A stretch of DNA of 64,000 nucleotides. Source: JANMDU01 sp031376455. GTDB taxonomy: Bacteria > Pseudomonadota > Gammaproteobacteria > Burkholderiales > Burkholderiaceae_C. A model generated the notes under the pieces. It saw nothing but the letters and a program-made list of their open reading frames with translations, searched no databases and had not been told where the DNA came from. Of this stretch, positions 49,994 through 58,745 are shown piece after piece. The position numbers and the translations under genes were made by a program. The stretch is from assembly GCA_031376455.1 (NCBI GenBank), contig JANMDU010000086.1:1-64000 (forward strand), in the 5' to 3' direction. Position 1 is the first letter of the stretch; every line of letters begins with the position of its first letter.

Positions 49994-51178
49994 TCAGCGA
50001 TTGGCTACAGCAGTGGCGAGGCGCTCTGCATAAATGCTCATACCTATCGCGAGCGCGATGCCTAACAGACCAAACCAATGCAAGCTGGCCATGTGACCGC
50101 GCGCGACGAGCACGCCTCCTACGGCTGAGCCAACGGCTTGGCCAAGATACATCGCTGAGGTGTTGAGCGCCACACTCACGCTGGCTACAGCTGGCTCTAT
50201 TGCCACGAGCCTGGTTTGCTGGGCTGAATTGCAAGCAAAGCAGCCCAGTCCCCAAGGAATGCACACAGCTGCGAGCGTGAATACACTTATTCCCAAGGGC
50301 CAAAATACAAGCGAGATGGCCATCAGTGCAAGTGTGATCAAGACGGCATGAGAGGCACCAGTGCGATCAATCATCCGCGACACAGCAAAGCTACCGATTA
50401 CACCGAAAAGCCCGAACACTACGAACAGCGTTGCTAAATCTGCAGGTGATCCTTTGAGCACTTGCATCACGTAGGGCGAAAAATAGGCAAACTGCACAAA
50501 CTGTCCGCTCGCCGAGAGCACAGTGACCAGCAAAGTGACGATCATCAGCTTGGAGCTGAGCGTTTGCCGCCACATCGCGCCGCTCACTGCCGGCGGCCTC
50601 ACACCCTTCGGAATCACTTGCCAAACCAGCACTGCACAAAGCAGCGCCAACGCAGCCAGAATCCAAAACGCCACCCGCCAGCCATACGTCCCGCCCACCA
50701 GCGCAGATAGCGGCGAACCTAGGACAGAGGCCATCGACCAGCCCAAAAATACAGTGGTGATCGCTCGCCCGCGCCGCTCTGGCGAGACCAGCATGCCTGC
50801 CACGGCCGCTGCTTGAGGCGTAAAGATCGCTGCTGAAATCAAAGCCAAAACGCGAAGAATAAGCAAACTGGTGTAGCCCGGCGCCAAAGCGCAAGCCGCG
50901 TGCATCATTGCATACCAAAGCATCGAAGCGGCCAGCAGCATCCTGCGATCTAACTTCGCAACAGCCGCCGCCAACAGTGGCGCGCCGATGCATACCGTGA
51001 TCGCGCCTGCCGTAATGAGTTGCCCTGCGTTAGCCACACTGGTTTGCAGCGACGTAGCAATATCATTCAACGTGCCCGGCACGAGCATTACGCCCGTGCC
51101 GATCACGAAATTGCCGATTAAAAGCGTCCAAAGCAGAGCTGCTTCTGGTGGCGTGTTTTTAGAATCTTTTGGAAGCAT
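49994..51178 (-). CDS. MFS transporter
   Basis: About 394 residues from ATG 51178 (MLPKDSKNTPPEAALLWTLL); upstream TTG and ATG starts are possible. Twelve predicted helices; the drug/H+ antiporter-type loop between helices 2 and 3 reads LLAAAVAKLDRRMLLAASML, and LVSPERRGRAITTVFLGWSM follows. The substrate is unknown; it resembles AraJ/YdhP-type efflux proteins. It is divergent from the dehydrogenase gene at 51238. Confidence 0.9.
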   Translation of the reverse strand: MLPKDSKNTPPEAALLWTLLIGNFVIGTGVMLVPGTLNDIATSLQTSVANAGQLITAGAITVCIGAPLLAAAVAKLDRRMLLAASMLWYAMMHAACALAPGYTSLLILRVLALISAAIFTPQAAAVAGMLVSPERRGRAITTVFLGWSMASVLGSPLSALVGGTYGWRVAFWILAALALLCAVLVWQVIPKGVRPPAVSGAMWRQTLSSKLMIVTLLVTVLSASGQFVQFAYFSPYVMQVLKGSPADLATLFVVFGLFGVIGSFAVSRMIDRTGASHAVLITLALMAISLVFWPLGISVFTLAAVCIPWGLGCFACNSAQQTRLVAIEPAVASVSVALNTSAMYLGQAVGSAVGGVLVARGHMASLHWFGLLGIALAIGMSIYAERLATAVANR

Positions 51179-51237
51179 GTTTTGATGATACGGGAGCTGC
51201 GTAGAATCCATGCATACATACGTGACAAGGACGATAT

Positions 51238-52119
51238 ATGCAAGCAATCGGTTTGGTTGGTGTGGGCTTGATGGGCCAAGGCATTGCGAGCAATTTGCTC
51301 AAAAAGGGCTATTTGCTCACTGTGCTTGAGCATGCGGGCAATCAGCCGCTGAATGCTTTGCTTGAATCTGGTGCGCGCACTGCTGCCACGCCAGCGCTGC
51401 TGGCGCAAAGCGCAGAAATCATCATTCTTTGCGTCACGGGGTCACCGCAGGTGGAAGATGTTCTGCTCTCTGCGAATGGCATGCTTTCTGCGATCAGAAA
51501 AGGCACGGTGATCATTGATTGCTCCACGGCTGTGCCCACATCAACGCAGCGCGTGGCAGCTGCGGTGGCAGCTGCCGGCGGATTATTCATGGATGCACCA
51601 ATGACGCGCACGGCCAAAGAGGCCGCTGAGGGGCGCTTGAATTTGCTGGTGGGCGCAGATGCAGATTTGCTGGCGCGCTGCATGCCTGTGCTGCGCTGCT
51701 TTGCAGAAAATATTGTGCATGCAGGGCCCGTGGGCTCAGGCCATCGCATGAAGCTGCTGCACAACTATGTCTCGCTCGGCACAGCGACGTTGATTGCAGA
51801 GGCCGCAGCCTGCGCTCAGCTTTCTGGCGTTTCGATGGAGACGTTTGTGGAAGTGTTGAGCAAAGGCGGCGGCGCGGGCGTGGCGCTTGAGCGCATGAAG
51901 CCGTATTTGCTTTCTGGCGATGCGAGCGGATTGCGATTTACGGTGAGCAATGCACTGAAAGACATCAGCTATTACCACCAGATGGCTGGTGATGCCGGCG
52001 CGGATTGCAGCATTGCAGCAGGCTTGAAAAATACGTTGCAAGCGGCGAGCGAGAACGAGCCTCAAGTCTTCGTGCCTGAGCTTGTGCGCATGTTTGCCGA
52101 GCGCGGCATCAAGGCGTAG
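51238..52119 (+). CDS. NAD(P)-dependent 3-hydroxyisobutyrate dehydrogenase-like oxidoreductase
   Basis: 293 residues. The beta-hydroxyacid dehydrogenase signature is IGLVGVGLMGQGIASNLLKK, then IILCVTGSPQVEDVL, FMDAPMTRTAKEAAEGRLNL (substrate) and GSGHRMKLLHNYVSLGTATL (catalytic Lys). The family includes 3-hydroxyisobutyrate, tartronate semialdehyde and glyoxylate reductases. AAGGA precedes the ATG. Confidence 0.92.
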   Translation: MQAIGLVGVGLMGQGIASNLLKKGYLLTVLEHAGNQPLNALLESGARTAATPALLAQSAEIIILCVTGSPQVEDVLLSANGMLSAIRKGTVIIDCSTAVPTSTQRVAAAVAAAGGLFMDAPMTRTAKEAAEGRLNLLVGADADLLARCMPVLRCFAENIVHAGPVGSGHRMKLLHNYVSLGTATLIAEAAACAQLSGVSMETFVEVLSKGGGAGVALERMKPYLLSGDASGLRFTVSNALKDISYYHQMAGDAGADCSIAAGLKNTLQAASENEPQVFVPELVRMFAERGIKA

Positions 52120-52137
52120 CGCGCTGCTCGTTTAAAC

Positions 52138-52197
52138 CCGTTCGCCCTGAGCTTGTCGAAGGGCTTGCGTAGGCTTCGACAAGCTCAGGGCGAACGG
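52138..52197. terminator. Perfect 24-bp inverted repeat, terminator-like
   Basis: CCGTTCGCCCTGAGCTTGTC-GAAG and its exact complement at 52174-52197 enclose a 12-bp loop. It follows the dehydrogenase stop by about 20 bp. The sequence is a form I know as a common dispersed hairpin in many bacteria. There is no T-run, so it is more a stabiliser or dispersed repeat than a classical terminator. Confidence 0.8.
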
Positions 52198-52244
52198 AAT
52201 CCGTAGACGCATAGGTAGTTGATGACGCTGGCACAATACGCAGC

Positions 52245-53048
52245 ATGCTGATTCATCCTCAAATCGATCCCATCGCCATCAAGCTCGGGCCTCTGGCCAT
52301 TCATTGGTATGGCCTCACTTATCTCGCCGCGTTTGCGCTGTTTTGGTATCTCGGCACGCTGCGCACCGCGCATCAGCCCTATGCGCGCTTGAATTGGACG
52401 AAGCGCGATGTGGAAGACATTCTTTTTCTCGGCGTGATGGGTGTGGTGCTGGGCGGGCGCATTGGCTATTGTTTGTTTTACAAGCCGGGCTATTACGCCA
52501 CCCATCCGCTGGAGATTTTTTACGTTTGGCAGGGCGGCATGAGCTTCCATGGCGGGTTGCTGGGTGTTGTGGTTGCGGAAATGTGGTTTGCCAAAACGCG
52601 CGGGCGCGGCTTGCTAGAAGTGGCTGATTTCGTCGCGCCTTGCGTGCCCACTGGCTTGATGATGGGGCGCATTGGTAACTTTATCAATGGTGAGCTTTGG
52701 GGGCGCTTGGCTGACCCGAGCTTACCTTGGGGCATGGTGTTTCGCGGTGCGGGAGATGCCCCGCGCCATCCTTCGCAGCTCTATCAAATTGCGCTGGAGG
52801 GCGCATTGCTTTTCATTGTGCTTTGGCTCTATGCCCGCAAGGAGCGCAAGAGCGGGCAGATAGCTGCGGCTTTCTTGTTCGGCTATGGCATCTTCCGTTT
52901 TGCCGCAGAATTTTTCCGCGAGCCCGATGCGCATCTGACGTGGCTGGTGCAATCTACTGGGATAAGCATGGGGCAATGGCTGTGCTTGCCGATGATCGTG
53001 GGCGGTGCTGCCATGTGGTTTTGGGCAGGTCAGCGCACTGCCAAATAG
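52245..53048 (+). CDS. lgt: Prolipoprotein diacylglyceryl transferase
   Basis: Transfers diacylglyceryl from phosphatidylglycerol to the lipobox Cys of prolipoproteins. 267 residues with seven membrane helices. Signatures are GPLAIHWYGLTYLAAFALFW, GGRIGYCLFYKPGYY, GGMSFHGGLLGVV (His) and the Lgt motif GRIGNFINGELWGR at about residues 143-156. YPSQLYQ-type RHPSQLYQIALEG also appears. Confidence 0.96.
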   Translation: MLIHPQIDPIAIKLGPLAIHWYGLTYLAAFALFWYLGTLRTAHQPYARLNWTKRDVEDILFLGVMGVVLGGRIGYCLFYKPGYYATHPLEIFYVWQGGMSFHGGLLGVVVAEMWFAKTRGRGLLEVADFVAPCVPTGLMMGRIGNFINGELWGRLADPSLPWGMVFRGAGDAPRHPSQLYQIALEGALLFIVLWLYARKERKSGQIAAAFLFGYGIFRFAAEFFREPDAHLTWLVQSTGISMGQWLCLPMIVGGAAMWFWAGQRTAK

Positions 53049-53148
53049 TTTGGCGCCCCAGCCCAGATGCTGGGGCTTCACTTTCTTTAGGGCGTATTCA
53101 AGATTCTTTTTTTTAGGATAGCAAGCGTTAATCTTGCGAAATTTACCC

Positions 53149-53178
53149 GTAATTAGTGGTAATTACGCATAATTATTG
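53149..53178. promoter_or_regulatory. Three direct 10-bp-spaced TAATTA elements upstream of the GntR gene
   Basis: GTAATTAGTG, GTAATTACGC and ATAATTATTG are consecutive, one helical turn apart, and end 28 bp before the ATG at 53207. They lie on one face of the DNA, as for a cooperatively bound regulator or a curved promoter; the GntR protein itself is the obvious candidate. Confidence 0.5.
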
Positions 53179-53206
53179 ATGAATTCGTGGCGTAAACTTG
53201 AGTTAC

Positions 53207-53899
53207 ATGAACACACCAGCGCTGCGCGTCGTCTCCAATTCTTTGCATGAAGATGTCGCATCGCAGTTGCGCTCGCGCATTTTCGCGGGGGAGCTTGCGC
53301 CCGGAGCATTTGTGGATGAATTGGTTTGGTGTGAGCAGCTTCACATCTCGCGTACGCCGCTGCGCGAAGCATTGAAGGTGTTGGCCGCTGAGGGCTTGAT
53401 ACGGCAAGAGCCGCGTCGGGGGAGCTTTATCAATGAGGTCACAGCCGAAGATTTAGACGAGATATTTCCTGTGATCGCCTTGCTGGAAGGCCGCTGCGCA
53501 CATGAGGCAGCTTTGAGGGCCACAGACGCGGATTTGGCGGCGCTCACCACGCTGCATGAGCGTTTGCAAAAAGCGGCGAAGCTGCAGCGCATCAACGATT
53601 ATTACGAAGCGAATTTCGCGATTCACGAAGCCATCATTTTGTTGGCCAACAACAAATGGCTTGCTCAGGTGATCGGTGATCTGCGCAAAATTTTGAAGCT
53701 CGCTCGCTTGCAGCAGCTGCATGCACCGGGGCGCTTGCAGCAAAGCCTCTCGGAGCACATGGCGGTGTTTGCGGCTTTGCAGGCGCGCGATGCGCAGGGC
53801 GCAGAAGCCGCGATGCGCACGCACTTGACCCGCCAGCGGGAAGCGCTGCGTGAGCTGGCTCATCATCAAATGAGCCAGCGCAGTAAATTGGTGGTCTAG
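53207..53899 (+). CDS. GntR family (FadR subfamily) regulator of the malonate genes
   Basis: About 230 residues from ATG 53207. The winged helix is SLHEDVASQLRSRIFAGELA, DELVWCEQLHISRTPLREAL and LAAEGLIRQEPRRGSFINEV (residues 10-75). The helical FCD effector domain (about 80-215) includes LEGRCAHEAALRATDADL, NFAIHEAIILLANNKWLAQV and SEHMAVFAALQARDAQGAEA with metal-type His. It leads the malonate cluster and probably senses malonate or its CoA ester (inference). Confidence 0.9.
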   Translation: MNTPALRVVSNSLHEDVASQLRSRIFAGELAPGAFVDELVWCEQLHISRTPLREALKVLAAEGLIRQEPRRGSFINEVTAEDLDEIFPVIALLEGRCAHEAALRATDADLAALTTLHERLQKAAKLQRINDYYEANFAIHEAIILLANNKWLAQVIGDLRKILKLARLQQLHAPGRLQQSLSEHMAVFAALQARDAQGAEAAMRTHLTRQREALRELAHHQMSQRSKLVV

Positions 53900-53901
53900 G
53901 C

Positions 53902-55371
53902 ATGAAGACCGAAGTCCTAGAAGCGACCCACAACGCCGCAAATCGCGTCAGCCCTGCAAGCGGCTGGCTGCGCCGCCATGCGCAGAAGCTGGGTTGGCAG
54001 AAAGACGCTGCCCGATCAGAAAAAAGCCTAAATCCTAAGGAAAAACAGCCTCCAAATGCGAGTTTGGCCGGCATAGAACTTGCGCAAAGTGCTATTCAAA
54101 TCATAGCAACGACGGATCGCGCTATGCGCTCCACGCATGAGCGTCTGAAAGCATCGCTCAAGCAAAAGCATGAGGCGCTCTCGCCGCGCGTGCTGCGGCG
54201 CACTTTATTGGAGCTGCAAGCGGTGTGTGATCCGCAGGTCAGCGAGGTGGAGGGCGGGCGCAGGGCGCAAGGTGTCGCGGCTTGGTATGCCAAGGCTCAT
54301 CTGCATGAGCAGCGCGATATGTGGCTGCTGATCAGTGAGCAGTTTGCTCCAGATGCAGCGCAATTACGAAAAGCCCGAGAGCAGTATGAAAAGGCGCTGA
54401 TCTCCGGCGATTTGGGTGAGATGGAGGTAGCGATGCAAAAATCTTTGCTGTCGCCGCGCAAACGTTTGCTCCAGCGCTTTGCTGCTTTTCCCGAAGGCAT
54501 TCGATTTTTGATCGATATGCGCACGCAGTGGTTGCCTGAGCTCAAGAAAGATCGCCGCTTGCTTGCGCTGGATGCTGAGTTGGAGGCGTTACTGTCCACA
54601 TGGTTCGATGTGGCTTTCTTGGAGCTGCGCCGCATCAGCTGGGACAGCCCGGCATCTCTTTTGGAAAAGCTGATTCGCTATGAAGCCGTCCACGATATCA
54701 AAGGCTGGACAGATCTGAAAAATCGCTTGGATTCAGATCGACGCTGCTATGGTTTCTTTCATGCCAAGTTGCCCGATGAGCCGCTGATTTTTGTGGAGGT
54801 GGCGCTCGGGGATGAGATAGCGACCAGCATAGAGCCACTGCTTGATGAGCAAGCGACTTTGCATGATTTGAAGGCCGCAACCACAGCGATTTTTTATTCG
54901 ATCAGCAACACACAGACGGGCTTGCGTGGCGTGGGCTTTGGTGATTCGCTGATCAAGCGCGTGGTCGAGACTTTGAAGGCAGAGTTGCCCAAGCTCAAAG
55001 TGTTTGCCACACTCTCGCCGATCCCCGGTTTTCGTGCATGGCTGGTTAAAACGGATGCGCAATTGGTCGCGCGCTCTGATGCTGAATTGGAGAAAATGCA
55101 AGCGCCTTTGCTTAAGTCTGCTGCGCAGTATCTTGCATCAGAGCTGCGCGATGGCCAGCCCGTTGATGCCGTGGCTAAATTTCATTTGTGTAATGGTGCG
55201 CGCGTGGAGCGCATCAACTGGGCGGCTGACCCGAGCGCCAAAGGCATCAAGCAATCCTTCGGTCTGATGGTCAATTATCTTTATGATCTGCGCCAGATCG
55301 ACAAATATCGCCAATCTTTGCATGCAGGCAAAATAGCCTGTAGCGCTGATATCAAGAAGCTATTGAGTTAA
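53902..55371 (+). CDS. Malonyl-CoA decarboxylase
   Basis: Decarboxylates malonyl-CoA to acetyl-CoA. 489 residues. The helical N-domain includes ALSPRVLRRTLLELQAV, and the acetyltransferase-like C-domain has RRCYGFFHAKLPDEPLIFVE, VALGDEIATSI, FYSISNTQTGLRGVGFGDSL (catalytic Ser region) and FATLSPIPGFRAWL with KFHLCNGARVERINW. A repeat copy gives LAGIELAQSAIQIIATTDRA near residue 55. The start follows the GntR stop by 2 bp. Confidence 0.94.
   Translation: MKTEVLEATHNAANRVSPASGWLRRHAQKLGWQKDAARSEKSLNPKEKQPPNASLAGIELAQSAIQIIATTDRAMRSTHERLKASLKQKHEALSPRVLRRTLLELQAVCDPQVSEVEGGRRAQGVAAWYAKAHLHEQRDMWLLISEQFAPDAAQLRKAREQYEKALISGDLGEMEVAMQKSLLSPRKRLLQRFAAFPEGIRFLIDMRTQWLPELKKDRRLLALDAELEALLSTWFDVAFLELRRISWDSPASLLEKLIRYEAVHDIKGWTDLKNRLDSDRRCYGFFHAKLPDEPLIFVEVALGDEIATSIEPLLDEQATLHDLKAATTAIFYSISNTQTGLRGVGFGDSLIKRVVETLKAELPKLKVFATLSPIPGFRAWLVKTDAQLVARSDAELEKMQAPLLKSAAQYLASELRDGQPVDAVAKFHLCNGARVERINWAADPSAKGIKQSFGLMVNYLYDLRQIDKYRQSLHAGKIACSADIKKLLS
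54065..54109 (+). repeat. Dispersed 45-bp repeat, copy 15 (inside malonyl-CoA decarboxylase)
   Basis: TGGCCGGCATAGAACTTGCG followed by CAAAGTGCTATTCAAATCATAGCAA. It is in frame and encodes LAGIELAQSAIQIIA near the N terminus. Confidence 0.9.
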
Positions 55372-55393
55372 TTTTTTTTACTGGAGACAAACC

Positions 55394-56386
55394 ATGAATG
55401 CAATGATCAATCGCCGCGAGGCCTTAGCCGCAGCAGCCTCGGGGATTGCTACGTTTTCCGTAGCATCTCGCGCACAATCGGCGGGCGCTTGGCCGGCAAA
55501 ACCTGTGAATTTGATCGTGCCTTTCCCTGCAGGTGGCGGCACGGACGCATTTGCACGGCCATTGTCTGCAGCGTTTGCCAAAAACACAGGGCGGATGATG
55601 GTAATCGACAACAAGGGCGGTGCCGGTGGTACGTTGGGCGCTGGCCTTGCTGCGAAAGCACCCGCTGATGGCTACAACCTGTTCATGGGTGCGGTACACC
55701 ACTCGATTGCGCCGAGCATGTATGCAAAATTAGATTACGACATTGAAAAAGATTTCGTGCCCTTGATCTTGGTGGCTAATGTGCCGCAAGTCGTGGTGGT
55801 CAATCCGCGCAAAGTGCCGGTAGCTAATTTCAAAGAATTTTTAGAGTTTTTGAAGAAGAATCCCGGCAAGCTCAACTACGGCTCAGCGGGCGGCGGCACA
55901 TCGCATCATCTCGCCGGCGAGCTCTTCAAGCAGCAAACCAAAACCTTCATCACGCATATTCCCTACCGCGGCGCGGGGCCTTCTCTGCAAGGCCTGATTG
56001 CAGGTGATGTGGAGATGATGTTTGATGGCTTGGGCTCAAGCGCTGCGCATATCAATGGCGGCCGCATCAAGGCGCTGATGGTCTCAGGCAAGCAACGCAA
56101 TCCAGCGTTCCCGGATGTGCCTTGCGCTGCTGAGCTCGGTTTGCCTGATTACACCGTGACGACTTGGTATGGCGTCTGGACACCGCGCGGCACGCCGGCG
56201 GACGTGCAAGCCAGAGCGATTGAAGAGATTCGCAAGGCTTACAACACCGATGAAGCCAAGGCGGCATGGGCACGACAAGGTGCGGAGTTTACGGGGCTCA
56301 CGGGAGCGCAATTTGGCAGCTTTGTAAGCGCGGAGATCAAGCGCTGGGAGCAGGTCGTCAAGCTCTCGGGCGCGAGGCTGGATTGA
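55394..56386 (+). CDS. Bug/TctC-family solute-binding protein (malonate cluster)
   Basis: 330 residues with a signal peptide (REALAAAASGIATFSVASRA, cut near residue 29; an RR pair is present). The Bug fold is shown by PVNLIVPFPAGGGTDAFARP, IDNKGGAGGTLGAGLAAKAP, NPGKLNYGSAGGGTSHHLAG and VPCAAELGLPDYTVTTWYG. It binds a carboxylate in the periplasm, probably malonate given its neighbours. Bug proteins usually need TctAB membrane subunits, which are not in this window. Confidence 0.9.
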   Translation: MNAMINRREALAAAASGIATFSVASRAQSAGAWPAKPVNLIVPFPAGGGTDAFARPLSAAFAKNTGRMMVIDNKGGAGGTLGAGLAAKAPADGYNLFMGAVHHSIAPSMYAKLDYDIEKDFVPLILVANVPQVVVVNPRKVPVANFKEFLEFLKKNPGKLNYGSAGGGTSHHLAGELFKQQTKTFITHIPYRGAGPSLQGLIAGDVEMMFDGLGSSAAHINGGRIKALMVSGKQRNPAFPDVPCAAELGLPDYTVTTWYGVWTPRGTPADVQARAIEEIRKAYNTDEAKAAWARQGAEFTGLTGAQFGSFVSAEIKRWEQVVKLSGARLD

Positions 56387-56401
56387 TGGGTCTCTAGCGC
56401 G

Positions 56402-57187
56402 ATGCTCAATCTGCAAGTTGCGGGGCAGATCGCCACGCTCGTGATCAGCCATGCCGCGCGCCGCAATGCGATGTCGCGGGCGATGTGGCAAGCCTTGCCG
56501 GGTGTTCTGCAATCGCTTCCGCTGGATGTGCGCTGCCTCATCATTCGAGGCGAGGGTGATCACTTTTGCTCGGGGGGCGATATCTCCGAATACCCAAGCT
56601 TCCGTTTTGAAGAGAGCAGTTTGCGAGCGTTTCACGAAATGGATGTGGCGCCCGCGCTTGAAGCCTTGCTCGCCATTGACATTCCTATCGTGGCCATGAT
56701 CGCTGGCCACTGCATGGGCGGTGGGCTGGAGATTTCATCGTGCGCAGACATTCGCATTGCATCTGATTCAGCCACATTTGGCGCACCGATTGCTAAGCTG
56801 GGCATGCCGATGGCGCAGCGTGAGATGGCGATTGTGCTTCGCGCAGCGGGCGAGGCAACGGTGCGCGAGATGCTGCTAGAGGCCAAGGTGTTGAATGCGC
56901 AAGAGATGAAAGCGCGTGGCTTCTTGCAGCGCGTCGTGCCAGATGCGCAACTACGGCAGGAGGCACAAGCGACGGCTGAGCGCATCGCAGCACTCTCGCC
57001 GCAAGCAGCCAAGCTCAACAAACAGTTTTTAAGAGCATTTTTAAACAAAAATAGCCCTCTAGCCGGCATAAAACCTGCGCAGAGTGCTATGAATTCAGTA
57101 GTAAAAGACGATTATGCCTATGCTGCTAGCGCCGAGCATCAAGAGGGCATCAAGGCCTTCCTTTGCAAACGCACTGCACAATTTTGA
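56402..57187 (+). CDS. Enoyl-CoA hydratase/isomerase family protein of the malonate cluster
   Basis: 261 residues. Oxyanion motifs are DHFCSGGDISEYPSFR and AGHCMGGGLEISSCADIRIA (about 95-115), and KLGMPMAQREMAIVLRAAG replaces the usual hydratase Glu region. A repeat copy adds LAGIKPAQSAMNSVVKDDYA near the C terminus, before SAEHQEGIKAFLCKRTAQF. Its end overlaps possible upstream starts of matB, whose likely ATG is 13 bp after the stop. Confidence 0.88.
   Translation: MLNLQVAGQIATLVISHAARRNAMSRAMWQALPGVLQSLPLDVRCLIIRGEGDHFCSGGDISEYPSFRFEESSLRAFHEMDVAPALEALLAIDIPIVAMIAGHCMGGGLEISSCADIRIASDSATFGAPIAKLGMPMAQREMAIVLRAAGEATVREMLLEAKVLNAQEMKARGFLQRVVPDAQLRQEAQATAERIAALSPQAAKLNKQFLRAFLNKNSPLAGIKPAQSAMNSVVKDDYAYAASAEHQEGIKAFLCKRTAQF
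57060..57104 (+). repeat. Dispersed 45-bp repeat, copy 16 (inside the enoyl-CoA hydratase gene)
   Basis: TAGCCGGCATAAAACCTGCG followed by CAGAGTGCTATGAATTCAGTAGTAA. It is the copy closest to the consensus of the core. It is in frame and encodes LAGIKPAQSAMNSVV. Confidence 0.92.
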
Positions 57188-57200
57188 ACACACTGTGAAC

Positions 57201-58745
57201 ATGAACAACGCTAATATTTATGCCAACCTCCGCGCCCAATTCCCCGCGGATTTAAGTGCTATCGCGGTCGAAACAGACAACGGCCTCAACTATTCTTGGG
57301 CAGACCTTGAACGCGGCAGCGCGATGATGGCCAACTTGCTGCAAGGCCTCAATATTCCGCGAGGCAGCCGAGTGGCCGTGCAGGTTGAAAAATCTGTCGA
57401 AGCGATGATGCTTTACTTGGCCACGCTACGCGCAGGCTTGGTCTTCTTGCCACTCAACACCGCCTATCAAAGCGCTGAGATGGAGTATTTCATCACCAAT
57501 GCGGAGCCAGCTGTGGTCGTGTGCAGCAGCAAAAATTTTGGTTGGGTGTCAAAAATCGCGTTCACCTGTGGTGCGCAATCCGTCTTCAGCTTGAACGATG
57601 ATCGCACGGGCAGCTTGCTCGATCGCGCTGTGCATTGCTCTGATATTCATAGCTGCTCGCGCAATGAAGATAGCGACTTAGCAGCTATTTTGTACACAAG
57701 CGGCACGACGGGGCGCAGCAAAGGCGCGATGCTATCGCATGGCAATATGCTAAGCAATGCTGCAATGCTGAAAAGCTATTGGGGCTTCAAAACTGGCGAC
57801 GTGTTGATTCATGCTCTGCCCATTTTTCATGTGCACGGCTTGTTTGTGGCGATTCATGCAGCGCTGATCAACGGTAGCAAAATGATTTGGCTCAACAAGT
57901 TTGATCCCAAAACCGTTATCGCTGAGATGCCGCGCGCATCCGTCTTCATGGGCGTACCTACTTTGTACACGCGCATGCTTGGCGAAGCTTCGCTCAATAA
58001 ACAGGCCGCCAAAAACATGCGCCTCTTTATCGCTGGCTCTGCGCCACTTTTGAAAGAAACGCATGAAGAATGGGAGCAGGCGACGGGTCATAAAATCGTC
58101 GAGCGCTATGGCATGAGCGAGACCGTGATGCTGACCAGCAATCCCTATGCAGCGGACAATCGCTTTGACAACCAGAGCGAGCGCCGCGCCGGCACAGTGG
58201 GCTTCCCGCTGCCTGGAGTGAACTTGCGCATTGCAGGAGAAGATGGGAAAGCCCTGCCCACCAATGAGATCGGTGGCATCCACGTCAAAGGCTCGAATGT
58301 GTTTGCAGGCTATTGGCGCATGCCTGGGAAGACGAAAGAAGAGTTCACGGCTGACGGCTTTTTCAAAACTGGCGATGTGGGCAAGCAAGATGAGCACGGC
58401 TATGTGCATATCGTTGGCCGCAGCAAAGACCTGATTATTTCTGGCGGTTACAACGTCTATCCCGCTGAGATTGAGGGCTATATCAACGAGATGGATGGCG
58501 TTGCTGAGAGCGCTTTGATCGGCGTGCCGCATCCTGATTTTGGTGAGGTCGGCATTGCGGTGGTAATTGCCAAGGCAGGCGCTGTCCTCAAACCGGAGGC
58601 CATTCTTGCCACACTCAAATCAAAATTGGCGAATTTCAAAATCCCCAAACGCTGCGAAATCGTTGCCGAGCTGCCGCGCAATACAATGGGGAAAGTGCAA
58701 AAGAATTTGCTGCGCGAGAAGTACAAATTGGTTTTTCAAGCTTAA
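57201..58745 (+). CDS. matB: Malonyl-CoA synthetase
   Basis: Forms malonyl-CoA from malonate, ATP and CoA. About 514 residues from ATG 57201. The adenylation P-loop is ILYTSGTTGRSKGAMLSHGN (about residue 156), followed by HALPIFHVHGLFVAIHAALI (the HVHGLF wording is typical of MatB), ERYGMSETVML, and the C-terminal NVYPAEIEGYINEMDGVAES with Lys in RNTMGKVQKNLLR. Co-occurrence with malonyl-CoA decarboxylase supports the call over other acyl-CoA ligases. Confidence 0.93.
   Translation: MNNANIYANLRAQFPADLSAIAVETDNGLNYSWADLERGSAMMANLLQGLNIPRGSRVAVQVEKSVEAMMLYLATLRAGLVFLPLNTAYQSAEMEYFITNAEPAVVVCSSKNFGWVSKIAFTCGAQSVFSLNDDRTGSLLDRAVHCSDIHSCSRNEDSDLAAILYTSGTTGRSKGAMLSHGNMLSNAAMLKSYWGFKTGDVLIHALPIFHVHGLFVAIHAALINGSKMIWLNKFDPKTVIAEMPRASVFMGVPTLYTRMLGEASLNKQAAKNMRLFIAGSAPLLKETHEEWEQATGHKIVERYGMSETVMLTSNPYAADNRFDNQSERRAGTVGFPLPGVNLRIAGEDGKALPTNEIGGIHVKGSNVFAGYWRMPGKTKEEFTADGFFKTGDVGKQDEHGYVHIVGRSKDLIISGGYNVYPAEIEGYINEMDGVAESALIGVPHPDFGEVGIAVVIAKAGAVLKPEAILATLKSKLANFKIPKRCEIVAELPRNTMGKVQKNLLREKYKLVFQA
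57640..57693 (-). repeat. Dispersed repeat, decayed copy in matB (tentative)
   Basis: CTGATATTCATAGCTGCTCG followed by CGCAATGAAGATAGC and TTAGCAGCTATTTTGT. The hairpin end and GCGCAAT core resemble the repeat; the rest is lost. It lies just before the P-loop codons. Confidence 0.3.

Noticed and set aside
52138..52197. Perfect hairpin as an attachment site
   Set aside because: No integrase or mobile genes are nearby, and the sequence is a common dispersed hairpin type.
57750..58532. 260-codon open frame opposite matB
   Set aside because: It is an antisense shadow; adenylation motifs are intact on the forward strand.
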